A stretch of 36,850 nt of DNA, taken from positions 1 to 36,850 of the forward strand of contig CAYWJN010000017.1 of NCBI GenBank assembly GCA_964457455.1, written 5' to 3'. Numbering within the stretch: the stretch's first letter is position 1; every line of letters starts with the position of its first letter. Of this stretch, positions 15,627 through 24,717 are shown piece by piece. Made by a program: the position numbers and the translations under genes. Source of the DNA: JABMPU01 sp964457455. Lineage in GTDB: Bacteria; Cloacimonadota; Cloacimonadia; Cloacimonadales; TCS61. The notes beneath the pieces are model-generated. The model was not told the DNA's origin, did not search any database, and saw only the letters and a list, made by a program, of their open reading frames with translations.

Positions 15627-15980
15627 TTATTGTTCGATAAACGGGATTAATGCCATCTGACGTGCTTTTTTGATTTCAGTAGCCAATTTTCTCTGGTGTT
15701 TGGCACACGTTCCCGAAAATCTGCGAGGAGTAATTTTTCCATTTACAGCAACAAATCTTTTCATTAAGGAAACGTCTTTGTAATCTATCTCAACTTTTTT
15801 ATTTTTGCAGAAGAAACATGCTTTCTTCTTGAAAAAGAATTTTTTGTTAGAGAATCTACTTCCTGGTCTCGAGTATTTTGTTCTTCCCTGACCTCTCGGT
15901 ATATATTTTTTTTTCTCTTCAGGTTTTGCTTCAGGTTTTGCTTCAGATGGTTGTGTGTTTTTTTCGACTTTTTCCTGCAT
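15627..15980 (-). CDS. rpsR: 30S ribosomal protein S18
   Basis: The 117-aa protein has the S18 core: CFFCKNKKVEIDYKDV, LMKRFVAVNGKITPRRFSGTC and KHQRKLATEIKKARQMALIPF. The C-x2-C...C...H set suggests the zinc-binding form. The N-terminal tail carries a short repeat (PEAKPEAKPEEKKK). The start is the second of two adjacent ATGs, 6 nt after GGAG; an upstream TTG in the same frame overlaps that site. It lies in the conserved order rpsF-ssb-rpsR. Confidence 0.95.
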   Translation of the reverse strand: MQEKVEKNTQPSEAKPEAKPEEKKKYIPRGQGRTKYSRPGSRFSNKKFFFKKKACFFCKNKKVEIDYKDVSLMKRFVAVNGKITPRRFSGTCAKHQRKLATEIKKARQMALIPFIEQ

Positions 15981-15998
15981 CATATTCTCCAATTTTAT

Positions 15999-16442
15999 TT
16001 AGAAAGGTACCTCATCATCTGTGGTTGTTGCAGCAGGTGCTTTTTCATTTACTTTTTTTTCTGTTTGTTCCTCAGATGCTTGAGCGACTATTTCAGATTT
16101 TTCTAAGAAATTGATTCGTTGTGCTACAATTTCCACAATTTTACGATTTTGATTATCTTTATCAGTGTAAGTTCGAGTTTTAAGATAACCTTCTATAAGC
16201 ACAGGACTTCCCTTCTTAAGATATTCAGCGCATTGTTCACCACGTTTGCTCCAGACAACAACATCCATGAAACTTGCTTCTTGTTGCCACTCGCCAGATG
16301 CATCTTTGTAACTACGATCAAAAGCAATGGGTACTTTTGCTACAGGAGTTCCACTCTGTGTATATCGCAACTCCACGTCTCGGGTTAATCTACCACTAAT
16401 TATCACACTGTTTACTCTCGGTAATCTCAATTCTTTAGCCAT
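15999..16442 (-). CDS. ssb: Single-stranded DNA-binding protein
   Basis: The 147-aa protein has an OB fold: NSVIISGRLTRDVELRYTQSG, VPIAFDRSYKD and a W-rich region ending FMDVVVWSKRGEQCAEYLKKG. It ends with a low-complexity linker and the acidic tip DDEVPF that recruits partner proteins. The start follows GGAGGAAAAA. It lies between rpsF and rpsR as in most bacteria. Confidence 0.97.
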   Translation of the reverse strand: MAKELRLPRVNSVIISGRLTRDVELRYTQSGTPVAKVPIAFDRSYKDASGEWQQEASFMDVVVWSKRGEQCAEYLKKGSPVLIEGYLKTRTYTDKDNQNRKIVEIVAQRINFLEKSEIVAQASEEQTEKKVNEKAPAATTTDDEVPF

Positions 16443-16454
16443 TTTTTCCTCCTG

Positions 16455-16742
16455 TTAATCATTAGCTAAAAGATTATAACGAATGATGTTTTCATTCAAT
16501 CTGTAAGTTCTTTCCAGATCATGAGTTTTGGCAGGTTCAAGATTGAAATAATTCACAAAGTAAAAACCTTCAGTGAATTTTTTAATTTCATAAGCGAGAG
16601 TTTTCTTACCCCATTCATCTGTTTTCAATATTTCACCACTGTTTTCTTTGATGAAAGAAAGAATTTTTTCATTTTCTTCTTTTAAAGCTTCATCAGTTAA
16701 AGATGGTGAAAATACAACCATACTTTCATACTTTTTTTGCAT
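16455..16742 (-). CDS. rpsF: 30S ribosomal protein S6
   Basis: The 95-aa protein is S6: YESMVVFSPSLTDEALKEE, EWGKKTLAYEIKKFTEGFYFV and LERTYRLNENIIRYNLL. S6 forms a pair with S18 on the 30S platform. The ATG follows AAAGGAGGTTAA. It lies 13 nt before ssb, and its own start is 15 nt after pth. Confidence 0.96.
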   Translation of the reverse strand: MQKKYESMVVFSPSLTDEALKEENEKILSFIKENSGEILKTDEWGKKTLAYEIKKFTEGFYFVNYFNLEPAKTHDLERTYRLNENIIRYNLLAND

Positions 16743-16757
16743 TTAACCTCCTTTGGT

Positions 16758-17339
16758 CTATTGATTCTGAGCTTTTGAGATTTGCTCAGAATAGGATTCT
16801 TTAGATTTACTATAATAATTTAGCATGCCGCTAAAATCTTTTTTAAAATATTCATTTAAAAGAGCTTCGGAAAAATTCAGTACTATTTCCATAATTTGAA
16901 GTTCATCTTGAGAGAAATCGGAAAGAACATAATCCGAAAGATTTTTGTTCTCCGGTATACTAACGCCAATCCTGAGTCTCTTGAATTCATCATAACCAAG
17001 AGCTTCTGCAATTGATCTCAGCCCGTTGTGACCTCCAAATCCTCCTTCTTTACGCAACCTGATTTCTCCAAGAGGAAGATTCACATCATCCACAACTACA
17101 AGAATATCATCAAATTTATATTTGGAAAAAACCGATGTAACTGCGTTTCCACTTCTATTCATATATGTTTTTGGTTTAATGAAAACCGCATCAGAATTTT
17201 TGATGAAATCATATTTTATTCGTTTCTTAAAAGAAAGATCAGCTTTTTTGCTGTATCTTTCCAAAAGAAGATAACCCACATTATGTCTGTTATTTTTGTA
17301 TTTCTTTCCAGGGTTACCAAGTCCGACAATTAATTTCAT
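16758..17339 (-). CDS. pth: Peptidyl-tRNA hydrolase
   Basis: The 193-aa protein has the Pth signature: LIVGLGNPGKKYKNNRHNVGY (catalytic His in RHNVG), FIKPKTYMNRSG, VVVDDVNLPLGEIRLRKEGG and GGHNGLRSI. It releases peptides from stalled peptidyl-tRNA. The ATG at 17339 shares one base with the rplY stop (TGATG), a coupled arrangement; a TTG one codon upstream is less likely. rplY-pth adjacency is common. Confidence 0.96.
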   Translation of the reverse strand: MKLIVGLGNPGKKYKNNRHNVGYLLLERYSKKADLSFKKRIKYDFIKNSDAVFIKPKTYMNRSGNAVTSVFSKYKFDDILVVVDDVNLPLGEIRLRKEGGFGGHNGLRSIAEALGYDEFKRLRIGVSIPENKNLSDYVLSDFSQDELQIMEIVLNFSEALLNEYFKKDFSGMLNYYSKSKESYSEQISKAQNQ

Positions 17340-17980
17340 CAATCGGTAGTTTCTTCAGTTTTTTCTTCAGCAGCTTCTCCGGCTTCGACGGCTTCCTCTT
17401 CAATTTCTTCAGCTTTTTCAGCTTCTTCAATTTTTCTTGGAGCGCGAACTGCTACGATAGTTGTATCACCAGATAATTTTGTTTGCATATCTTCCGATTT
17501 GATTTGGGAAAAATGAATGACATCACCAATATCAAGGTTAGAAACATCAACTTCGATTTCTTCGGGAACATCTTTTGGCAGGCATGAAATTTCGATTTTT
17601 CTAACGAGCACTTCCAGAAGCCCGCCTTCATGAGTGCCGGGTGCATCACCAATAATCTTGATAGGGATTTCTAAAGTGATTTCTTTTCCTTTGTGAAGTT
17701 CTAAGAAATCGATATGCTGAATTTCTCTTGAAACCGGATGAATTTGTTTTTCTCTAATAACAGTTTTGATTTTTTTATTATCAACAGAAATATCATAGAA
17801 AACCATTTCTCCGATGGTTTTTTTGTATGCTTTGAGGAAGGAGATTTTGGGAATAGAAATCGGAATTCCTTCCTTTCCTTCACCATAAATAATGCCGGGT
17901 ATGAATCCGGCTTTACGTAATTCATTTAAATCAGATCTTTTCCCTTTTTTGCGAAGTTCAGCTTCAAGATTTAAATTCAC
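17339..17980 (-). CDS. rplY: 50S ribosomal protein L25/general stress protein Ctc
   Basis: The 213-aa protein is a long-form (CTC) L25. The N-terminal 5S rRNA-binding domain has RKKGKRSDLNELRKAGFIPG, VIYGEGKEG-like sequence and IQHIDFLELHKG. The C-terminal TL5-like domain has IPIKIIGDAPGTHEGGLLEV and DVSNLDIGDVI. It ends in an acidic, glutamate-rich tail. The start is a GTG preceded by GGAGGAAATA. It is followed by pth with a one-base stop/start overlap. Confidence 0.95.
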   Translation of the reverse strand: MNLNLEAELRKKGKRSDLNELRKAGFIPGIIYGEGKEGIPISIPKISFLKAYKKTIGEMVFYDISVDNKKIKTVIREKQIHPVSREIQHIDFLELHKGKEITLEIPIKIIGDAPGTHEGGLLEVLVRKIEISCLPKDVPEEIEVDVSNLDIGDVIHFSQIKSEDMQTKLSGDTTIVAVRAPRKIEEAEKAEEIEEEAVEAGEAAEEKTEETTD

Positions 17981-17999
17981 TATTTCCTCCGTTAGGAAT

Positions 18000-18950
18000 C
18001 TATCTAAACAATATGCTTAATGATTCTTCCGTATGTATTTTTTTTATAGCAATAGCATGAAGTTCTGCTATTGACAATTGCACGATTTTTTTGCAATTCA
18101 TCTTATCTTTATCAGATAGAGGAATTGAGTTGGTTATGAATAATTTTTCAATGGGAGAATTTTCAAGGTTCTTTACTGCATCTCCAGATAAAATTCCGTG
18201 AGAGCAGGCAGCAAAGATTTTTTTTACTCCGTGCTCTATCAGAACTTTGGCAATTTTTGTAAGACTGCCACCAGTATCTATGATGTCGTCGAAAATAATA
18301 GCTGTTTTGCCTTTCACATCACCAATGATATTTAAGACTACAGATTTATTATCATTTCCAGTTCGACGCTTATCTCCGATAGCTATACCGCATCTCAATT
18401 TTTTTGCCAAAGAGCGAGCTCTATCTGTTCCACCTGTATCCGGCGACACAACAACTACATCTGTTAAATCCAGATGAGCCTTAAAATACCTGGTAAAAAT
18501 TGGCAAAGCTGAAAGATGATCGACCGGAATATTGAAAAATCCCTGAATCTGGCTGGAATGTAAATCCATCGCCACAATCCGGTTTGCACCGGCAATCGTT
18601 AAAATATCTGCTATCAGCTTGGCAGTTATTGGAACCCGCGGTTGGTCCTTTTTATCTGTTCTGGCATAACCGAAGTAAGGAATAACGCAGTTGATTCTCT
18701 GAGCTGATGCTCTTTTCAAAGCATCGATCATAATGAGAAGCTCCATCAAGCTATCGTTAACAGGATAACATGTCGGCTGGATTATAAAAGTATCTGCTCC
18801 TCTAACGTTCTCATTTATTTTAACAAATGTATTATCATTAGAGAATTTAAAAACTTCGGCGTCGCTGAGGGGAATGCCGGCATATTTTGCCACTTCATTA
18901 GAAAGCTTGATATTGGCATTTCCGGAGAAGATTTTTAACCTTGAATACAT
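18000..18950 (-). CDS. prs: Ribose-phosphate pyrophosphokinase
   Basis: The 316-aa protein makes PRPP from ribose-5-P and ATP for nucleotide, His and Trp synthesis. Visible motifs are the flexible-loop region YFGYARTDKKDQPRVPITAK, the metal site MDLHSSQIQGFF, VVSPDTGGTDRARSLAKKL and the PRPP-binding IIFDDIIDTGGSLTKIA. Its start lies just after the spoVG stop without a strong ribosome-binding site, suggesting coupled translation. The order ispE-spoVG-prs-rplY-pth is conserved in many bacteria. Confidence 0.97.
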   Translation of the reverse strand: MYSRLKIFSGNANIKLSNEVAKYAGIPLSDAEVFKFSNDNTFVKINENVRGADTFIIQPTCYPVNDSLMELLIMIDALKRASAQRINCVIPYFGYARTDKKDQPRVPITAKLIADILTIAGANRIVAMDLHSSQIQGFFNIPVDHLSALPIFTRYFKAHLDLTDVVVVSPDTGGTDRARSLAKKLRCGIAIGDKRRTGNDNKSVVLNIIGDVKGKTAIIFDDIIDTGGSLTKIAKVLIEHGVKKIFAACSHGILSGDAVKNLENSPIEKLFITNSIPLSDKDKMNCKKIVQLSIAELHAIAIKKIHTEESLSILFR

Positions 18951-18952
18951 AT

Positions 18953-19255
18953 TTATTCTACATTAGTATCGCTTGCTCCTGCTGCAGAGAGTGCGCCTTT
19001 TAGAACCTCTTTGTATTTTAAAATTATTATTTCCTCAATTTGTTTCCTGGTTTCTGTATTGATGGGATGAGCGATGTCTCGATATTCACCATTGCTTAAT
19101 TTGCGGCTTGGCATTGCCACAAAAAGACCGTTTTCACCTTCTATTACTTTGATGTTCCTGACAATAAAAGCATCATCGATCACAATGTTTACGAAAGCCT
19201 TAAGTTGATTTTGATTTCCTTCTCTGATAAAAACTTTAACATCTGTAATGTTCAT
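18953..19255 (-). CDS. spoVG: SpoVG family RNA/DNA-binding regulator
   Basis: The 100-aa protein matches SpoVG from its start (MNITDVKVFIREGNQNQLKA) through IVIDDAFIVRNIKVIEG, LFVAMPSRKLSNGEYRDIAHPI and NTETRKQIEE. SpoVG is a small nucleic-acid-binding regulator found well beyond spore formers. The ATG overlaps the ispE stop (ATGA) and follows AAAGGAG. Confidence 0.96.
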   Translation of the reverse strand: MNITDVKVFIREGNQNQLKAFVNIVIDDAFIVRNIKVIEGENGLFVAMPSRKLSNGEYRDIAHPINTETRKQIEEIIILKYKEVLKGALSAAGASDTNVE

Positions 19256-20088
19256 TTTGTTCTCCTTTTAGTTTTGGTTATAAGATTCCAATATCCTTTT
19301 TTGGAATAATAATTCGCAATTTTTTTTGCTGTGTAATGATTCGGGCAAAAACCAATAACAGTGGCTCCACTGCCAGACAGCATTGCTTTTTGCACACCAT
19401 TTTCCTGTAAATATTTGATTATATTCTGTATTTCGGAAAATCTTTCACAAACTGTTTCTTCTAATTTGTTATTGCAGAAGGCTATATTTCCTGTTTTAAG
19501 CAGTTTTTTCCAATTTGGATTTTCATTATCTGAAATCGTAGTTGCTTCATAAGCTCCTTTGCTGGAAATGGCAAATCCCGGATTAATTAATAAAATATTA
19601 TTAATTTCAATATCGTTAAGAGGGGTAATTTGCTCTCCTCTCCCTTCTCCCAGAGCACATCCTCCAACTAAAAAGAAATTGATATCACTTCCAAACTTAG
19701 AAGCAATTTCATTCATCTCATTTTCAGATAAATTCAAGTTCCATAATTTTGAAAGTGCAGAAATGGTCTGGGCGGCATTACTACTACCTCCACCTAAACC
19801 AGCAGCAAGAGGAATATTCTTCTCTAATTTAATTTTCACACCTTTACTCACATTATATTTTTTCTTTATAAAGAACGCAATTTTATAAACTAAATTATCT
19901 TCAGTTTTAATAAAATTTTTGCACGCCAAAATCTTAATAGAATTATTTTCTGTCAAAGTAAATGTGATAGAATCAAAAAGTTCTATTTCAGAAAAAATTG
20001 TTCTTATCTGATGAAAACCATCACTTCTTTTTTTTAAGATATCCAGAAACAGGTTTATCTTTGCGTGAGATTTTCGATATATTTCCAT
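19252..20088 (-). CDS. ispE: 4-diphosphocytidyl-2-C-methyl-D-erythritol kinase
   Basis: The 278-aa GHMP kinase of the MEP isoprenoid pathway has SHAKINLFLDILKKRSDGFH, the ATP loop IPLAAGLGGGSSNAAQ, SDINFFLVGG and MLSGSGATVIGF. The start must be the ATG at 20088 because conserved residues begin within the first ten codons. This start lies 68 nt inside the upstream kinase gene in another frame, an unusually long overlap. The ribosome-binding site there is weak. Confidence 0.95.
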   Translation of the reverse strand: MEIYRKSHAKINLFLDILKKRSDGFHQIRTIFSEIELFDSITFTLTENNSIKILACKNFIKTEDNLVYKIAFFIKKKYNVSKGVKIKLEKNIPLAAGLGGGSSNAAQTISALSKLWNLNLSENEMNEIASKFGSDINFFLVGGCALGEGRGEQITPLNDIEINNILLINPGFAISSKGAYEATTISDNENPNWKKLLKTGNIAFCNNKLEETVCERFSEIQNIIKYLQENGVQKAMLSGSGATVIGFCPNHYTAKKIANYYSKKGYWNLITKTKRRTK

Positions 20089-22330
20089 TCTTTTTTAGTT
20101 CTTCTTTCCCATAATAGTAATAATAGTAATAATTATATTCATACCTGCTATAATATTTTTGAGGATGTATTCCATTTATAATTGCACCTGTAAAAGTCAT
20201 ATTTATGTTCTCTAATATCTCTTTGATTCTTTTAACAATGACTTTATCTGCTTGATTGATTCTAACTACTAATGCTCTAATATCCGCTTTTGCTGCGATA
20301 ATCATCGAGTCAGTCACTGCCATTGTTGGAGGTGAATCCAGCATAATGTAATCGTATTTTTGTTTAAGATATGAAAGTACTTCATCCAGCCTTTTTGAAG
20401 ACAACAATTCAGAGGGATTTGGAGGAATGTAACCACAAGTGATTACATCGAGATTTGCTATTTTTGATCTTTTTATGATGGTTTCAATTTTTATTGATTT
20501 ATCCATTAATAAATCACTGATACCATTTTCTTTTTTAAAATCGAATAATTTATGAATCATTGGACGTCGCAGGTCAAGGTCAACTAATATTACTTTCTCA
20601 TCCATCTGGGAGAGTGTTACAGCAAGATTTGAGACGATTGTGGTTTTTCCCTCTTTAGGACCGGAACTCGATATTAAAAATGTTAAGGATTTATTTGGTT
20701 CTTTTCTGGAAACAATGTTTGTTCGCAACATCCTGAATGATTCTGAAGTAGAGGATTTGGGAGCATAATGAGTAATCATTTTAGCTTCCATCTGTTGCCT
20801 GATGGATGCTAATTCATCTCTGTCTTTTCCTTCACTTTGTTTAATCGTTTTTTCGATATGATCAAGGTCTGCATCATGAACTGTGATGTAAGGAATAGTT
20901 CCTAAAGTTGGTAAAGAGACATACTTTCTCACATCATCGAAAGTTCTGATTTTGCTATCTAAAAAGTGAAGTAAAAAAGCGAGACCAATCCCCAAACCTG
21001 CTCCAAGAACGAACGCAATTATCATGTTCATCTTCTTATTAGGTTTGATCGGATTTTGGGGAATTTGGGCTTCCTCTACCATACGAATAATACCGATTTT
21101 AGATTTCTCGGCAATTTTCGCATCTTCATATTTTTCGATGAGCATGGAATATGTTTTTTCATTTATCGAATAATTTCTCTGCAACCTGGCGAGATCAACT
21201 TCCGTATCTGGCAAAGTTGTCATTTTCCTACTATAGTCTTCAGCTATTTTTCTTAAATTCTCTACTTTAGATTCCGCAATATTTTGATCGATTTTAGCAG
21301 TTGAAATTTTTTGGATAAGTTCGCTTCTGTAAATAAGAGGATCAGAAGTTCCTGCCTTCACAGTAGTAATTTGCTGAATTTCTTTATTCAATTTAATTTT
21401 GGCATTTTCTATCTCTTCATTTAGGGCAAGTAATTCCGGATGGTCAGGTGTATATTCTGGTTTTGTGAGAAACTTGAGATATTTTGCTTGATTTGTCACG
21501 ATTTCATTTCTTAGTTGTTGCAAAAGAGGTGAAGTTAAAATTGAGTTAACATCCGTAAGCAGAGCATCTTGAGCAGAAAGTTCACTAGTTAGGTAAGTTA
21601 AATGGTTTATCGCAACTTCAAGTTCAGTTTCAGCTTCAGAAAGCAAAAGTTCCAAATCAGAAGAACGTTCGATCAATTTCACTGTTTCTTCAGAGAGCAT
21701 TGAAATTCCGTGTTCAATTTTATAAGCTCGTAAATCTTCTTCAGATGTTCTCAAACGGCGTTCATTCTCATCTAATCTGTTTTCCAAGAATTCCCTCACG
21801 TTTTTGAATTCGATTCGTGCATAGTCTGTATCCTGCAGCATTAATGCATTAGCTGCAGCATTTGCCAGAGCCATTGCTTCCACAGGATTTGTTGATTCAA
21901 AACTGATAGATAAAATATCCGTTTCTCTTTGGGAATTGATATCTATTATATTTTTCAAATAATTTGTTGGATCAAATCCCGGTTCTTTATTTTCATTTAT
22001 TGGAAAAGATTCGAAGTCTGGGTGTTGTTGTAAAATCTGATATGCGATACTCATAACCGGACGACTTTTCAGAATTTCAATATTGTTATTCAAAGTTGTC
22101 TGGGTTGTCATCATTGGTGAAAAAAGAAGGTTGCTTGTTTTACTTGTTTCAAGCAAAATAGTTGAAGTTGCTTTATAAATTCTTGGTGATTTCATGGTAT
22201 AATAAAATGCTGCTAAAATTACAACCAAGAAAATTGTAAGAACCAGCCATTTGTATCTGGAAATAATATGTAAATAATCAGTTAATTTAATTTCTTGTTC
22301 TTCTGTTTGTTCAAAATATTGATTTTGCAT
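20021..22330 (-). CDS. Wzc-type exopolysaccharide co-polymerase/tyrosine autokinase (BY-kinase)
   Basis: The 769-aa inner-membrane protein has a Wzz chain-length domain between two membrane segments: residues about 30-48 (LVLTIFLVVILAAFYY) and about 430-455. A long coiled coil lies between them. The cytoplasmic BY-kinase has Walker A near residue 560 (SSGPKEGKTTIVSNL), Walker A' (VILVDLDLRRPMIHKLF) and Walker B (IMLDSPPTMAVTDS, near 666). Eleven tyrosines lie within residues 725-740, including seven in a row; this is the usual autophosphorylation tail. It controls polysaccharide polymerisation and export together with the SLBB protein just upstream. No polymerase or glycosyltransferase gene is in the window. 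The 3' end overlaps ispE by 68 nt. Confidence 0.92.
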   Translation of the reverse strand: MQNQYFEQTEEQEIKLTDYLHIISRYKWLVLTIFLVVILAAFYYTMKSPRIYKATSTILLETSKTSNLLFSPMMTTQTTLNNNIEILKSRPVMSIAYQILQQHPDFESFPINENKEPGFDPTNYLKNIIDINSQRETDILSISFESTNPVEAMALANAAANALMLQDTDYARIEFKNVREFLENRLDENERRLRTSEEDLRAYKIEHGISMLSEETVKLIERSSDLELLLSEAETELEVAINHLTYLTSELSAQDALLTDVNSILTSPLLQQLRNEIVTNQAKYLKFLTKPEYTPDHPELLALNEEIENAKIKLNKEIQQITTVKAGTSDPLIYRSELIQKISTAKIDQNIAESKVENLRKIAEDYSRKMTTLPDTEVDLARLQRNYSINEKTYSMLIEKYEDAKIAEKSKIGIIRMVEEAQIPQNPIKPNKKMNMIIAFVLGAGLGIGLAFLLHFLDSKIRTFDDVRKYVSLPTLGTIPYITVHDADLDHIEKTIKQSEGKDRDELASIRQQMEAKMITHYAPKSSTSESFRMLRTNIVSRKEPNKSLTFLISSSGPKEGKTTIVSNLAVTLSQMDEKVILVDLDLRRPMIHKLFDFKKENGISDLLMDKSIKIETIIKRSKIANLDVITCGYIPPNPSELLSSKRLDEVLSYLKQKYDYIMLDSPPTMAVTDSMIIAAKADIRALVVRINQADKVIVKRIKEILENINMTFTGAIINGIHPQKYYSRYEYNYYYYYYYGKEELKKNGNISKISRKDKPVSGYLKKKK

Positions 22331-22340
22331 AATACCCCAA

Positions 22341-22841
22341 TTATTTTATATTAGAAATTGTAACATATACACTCAAAAATATTGCAGCTTTAGAAAGAAA
22401 ATCTGCCCATTTTGTAAATGCATAGAAAACTGTTCCGGAAACAATAACTGTATCTCCGGGCGATAAAATTGGAATCAAATCTTCATTTCCGGTTTCCATA
22501 TATTCTTCTAAATCTAACCAGATGATTTTTTCACCTTCAGAGGTTGGACGAATAATTCTAATCTTAGAGAGTTTGGCGTTTTCCGTAGGACCTCCAGCTA
22601 AAGAGATCAAGGTTAAAACATCGGTATCATCCGGAACAATATATAGTCCCGGCTTGCTTACTTGTCCCCAGATATAGGATTTTATCTTGAGTTGGTCAGC
22701 ACTTGCCAAAGTCCCGGAATATAAATATGCCGAGCCAGTTGCGAATCCTTGATTAGAGAGTGATGAAGTGGATGTTCCTGTTTGTGCCCAAATGACAGCT
22801 GCCAATATAAAGAGTAACAACAATAAGATTTTCTTCCTCAT
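22341..22841 (-). CDS. Short SLBB-domain protein, polysaccharide export type
   Basis: The 166-aa protein has a signal peptide (LLLLLFILAAVIWAQ), then an SLBB domain at about residues 52-135: IWGQVSKPGLYIVPDDTDVLTLISLAGG and LSPGDTVIVSG. It ends in a hydrophobic stretch (FLSKAAIFLSVYVTIS). Usual Wza-type exporters are about twice as long and begin with a polysaccharide export domain, which is missing here. It lies 10 nt before the Wzc-type kinase and probably works with it. The ATG follows AAAAGGAGAA. A TTGACT box with TAGGGTTTC 21 nt downstream lies just upstream, but rather close to the start. Confidence 0.82.
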   Translation of the reverse strand: MRKKILLLLLFILAAVIWAQTGTSTSSLSNQGFATGSAYLYSGTLASADQLKIKSYIWGQVSKPGLYIVPDDTDVLTLISLAGGPTENAKLSKIRIIRPTSEGEKIIWLDLEEYMETGNEDLIPILSPGDTVIVSGTVFYAFTKWADFLSKAAIFLSVYVTISNIK

Positions 22842-22898
22842 ATATTCTCCTTTTGAAACCCTAAAAAAATTTTCACTTTTATTAAGTCAAGCATTTAG

Positions 22899-23687
22899 TT
22901 AACGGAAATTCAGTATTCTTTCTTCCGATTCTGAACCAGAAAATATTTTGTACAATTTATCTCCCACTTCATGAGTCATTGTATATCCAAATGCATCAAC
23001 CCGCCATAAAATTTGTTGAGGTTGGATTGATGGACCATCATACTCAATTTCGTAAGCAGAACCGGCATTTGGCTGTCCGGTTGGTTCATATTGCCAGATT
23101 ATATTATAATCTGCATCGAATAAAAGCAAACGAAAATTTATAACATTCGGATCATCCCACCATTTGAAATATAAACTATCCAAAGGCATTGGTTCGTTAT
23201 TATCAGGTGGTTCAAGCAGTATTGGCTTATTAAGAAGGTTGTAACAGACAGTATCTGAGACGGAAAAATTTCCGGAAGTATCAAACATCTTTATAAAGTA
23301 AAACCAATCTTTCCCAATCAAAGAACCATATTTATCAATATATTCATCCTGGTGAGGGAATGAAATTGAATCTATTTTTGTGATTATGAAATCCTGCAAA
23401 CTGAAGCGAAAGATTTGAGCATAATCAAGGTCATTATCAAGAGGATGCTCCCATTGAATTCTGATCCAATCACCTTCCGGCAGGGCATCGATTCCATTCA
23501 TTTCATTTCCAGAAATATTGTAATAATTGAGTGTATCACCGAAAATATCAATATCACCTGTATCATTTAAATGTTCTATTAAATCTGGTTTATCCGGCGG
23601 AGTTGTATCTGTTCCAAGAGTATCCTCACCTGCACAAGCCCCAATAATAAAAAGTATTAGTCCTGATAATAAAATATTTTTTAACAT
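22899..23687 (-). CDS. Lipoprotein with fibronectin type III-like domains
   Basis: The 262-aa protein has a lipobox at IIGAC (Cys18). The first half resembles an Fn3 domain (WIRIQWEHPLDNDLDYAQIFR, then WFYFIKMFDTSGNFS). The second half has another beta-sandwich-like section (PLDSLYFKWWDDPNVINFRLLLFD, ILWRVDAFG). Such proteins are frequent in FCB bacteria as surface lipoproteins; ligand unknown. The ATG at 23687 follows AAAGGAG. It overlaps no neighbour and lies 10 nt after the PorV-like gene, so the two are likely in one operon. Confidence 0.75.
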   Translation of the reverse strand: MLKNILLSGLILFIIGACAGEDTLGTDTTPPDKPDLIEHLNDTGDIDIFGDTLNYYNISGNEMNGIDALPEGDWIRIQWEHPLDNDLDYAQIFRFSLQDFIITKIDSISFPHQDEYIDKYGSLIGKDWFYFIKMFDTSGNFSVSDTVCYNLLNKPILLEPPDNNEPMPLDSLYFKWWDDPNVINFRLLLFDADYNIIWQYEPTGQPNAGSAYEIEYDGPSIQPQQILWRVDAFGYTMTHEVGDKLYKIFSGSESEERILNFR

Positions 23688-23697
23688 GGTCGCTCCT

Positions 23698-24708
23698 TTA
23701 GAAATCAACTCTTAATCCTACTCGGTTCGTATTTCCCAGGTTGTTTGTAACAAATGCATAATCCAGATTGAAGTCGTAGAGTTTCAAGCTCAAGCCAGTG
23801 GAAAAATTGCCTTCGTAATATCCAAGCCGAAATCCTAATAACGTTTTATAAAGAAATTCGAAACCATAATGATGAGTTTTATCATAAACGTAATCTAAAT
23901 CATGAGATAAGATAAATGAAGAATTCAAAAACTCAAGCGGTTGGAAAAGTGCCAATCCCAGTTTTGTATTAAATAAAACTTCATCTTCATGTTTTGAAAC
24001 AGTGTCCCAGGTGATGGTTGTTCCGCCTACATTTTGGAAATTCAATCCCCAAGACAGTTTTCCCAACCAATCGAGGTCGAGCAGGATAGAAAGATCGGTT
24101 TTTGAGATCATGGCAAAGTCAAATCCGGTTCCGGTTCCGATGTTATCTAAGAGTTTTCTTTTGATGTACTTGATGTTGCCGCCAAAATAGAAATCAAAGG
24201 GAACTTCAAAGAAAAGCCAACCCAAATTCAAGTCGTAATGAACATGTTTAGCAAAAGCGAATTGCACCAGGTCATCAGTGCTTTTGAATTTTCCATCAGG
24301 AATACCGGTGAGCTGTAATTCAGGATTTAACGCACGCTGGTCAACTGTAGTTCCAACTAGGTAATCTTCCTTGAAAATCGGAATATCGTCAATTGTCAGA
24401 CGGGTCCAATTGATGCCGATTGTAACATCATTGGGCAAGGGTTGGCACGCAAAAAGGTTATCATATGAAGCCAATCCTTCATAAAGAAAAGCTCTCATAA
24501 TTCCAAATTCGATTTTTCTTATTTGCGCGATTCCAGCAGCATTCCAATATATTGCAGAACCATCATTTGCGATTGCTGAAAAAGCTCCTCCTAATCCAAG
24601 AGAACGAACTCCAGAGCCAATTGCCAGGAAATCTCCAGCATATCGTCCGGCAAATAAACTTATCGAAATAATTAAAAGTAAAATCAGAACTAAAAGCTTC
24701 TTATTCAT
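23698..24708 (-). CDS. PorV/PorQ-type outer membrane beta-barrel protein
   Basis: The 336-aa protein has a signal peptide (LLVLILLLIISISLFAG). It then has the characteristic family start AGDFLAIGSGVRSLGLGGAF, AIANDGSAIYWNAAGIAQI and alternating strands to the C-terminal aromatic end (NRVGLRVDF). The family (PorV/PorQ, UPF0164) includes the T9SS shuttle protein PorV that carries cargo from the translocon to the attachment complex. The gene follows the C25 protease by 9 nt, which supports a role in its export. Other T9SS genes are not in the window. The ATG follows AAGGAATTTTT. Confidence 0.85.
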   Translation of the reverse strand: MNKKLLVLILLLIISISLFAGRYAGDFLAIGSGVRSLGLGGAFSAIANDGSAIYWNAAGIAQIRKIEFGIMRAFLYEGLASYDNLFACQPLPNDVTIGINWTRLTIDDIPIFKEDYLVGTTVDQRALNPELQLTGIPDGKFKSTDDLVQFAFAKHVHYDLNLGWLFFEVPFDFYFGGNIKYIKRKLLDNIGTGTGFDFAMISKTDLSILLDLDWLGKLSWGLNFQNVGGTTITWDTVSKHEDEVLFNTKLGLALFQPLEFLNSSFILSHDLDYVYDKTHHYGFEFLYKTLLGFRLGYYEGNFSTGLSLKLYDFNLDYAFVTNNLGNTNRVGLRVDF

Positions 24709-24717
24709 AAAAATTCC

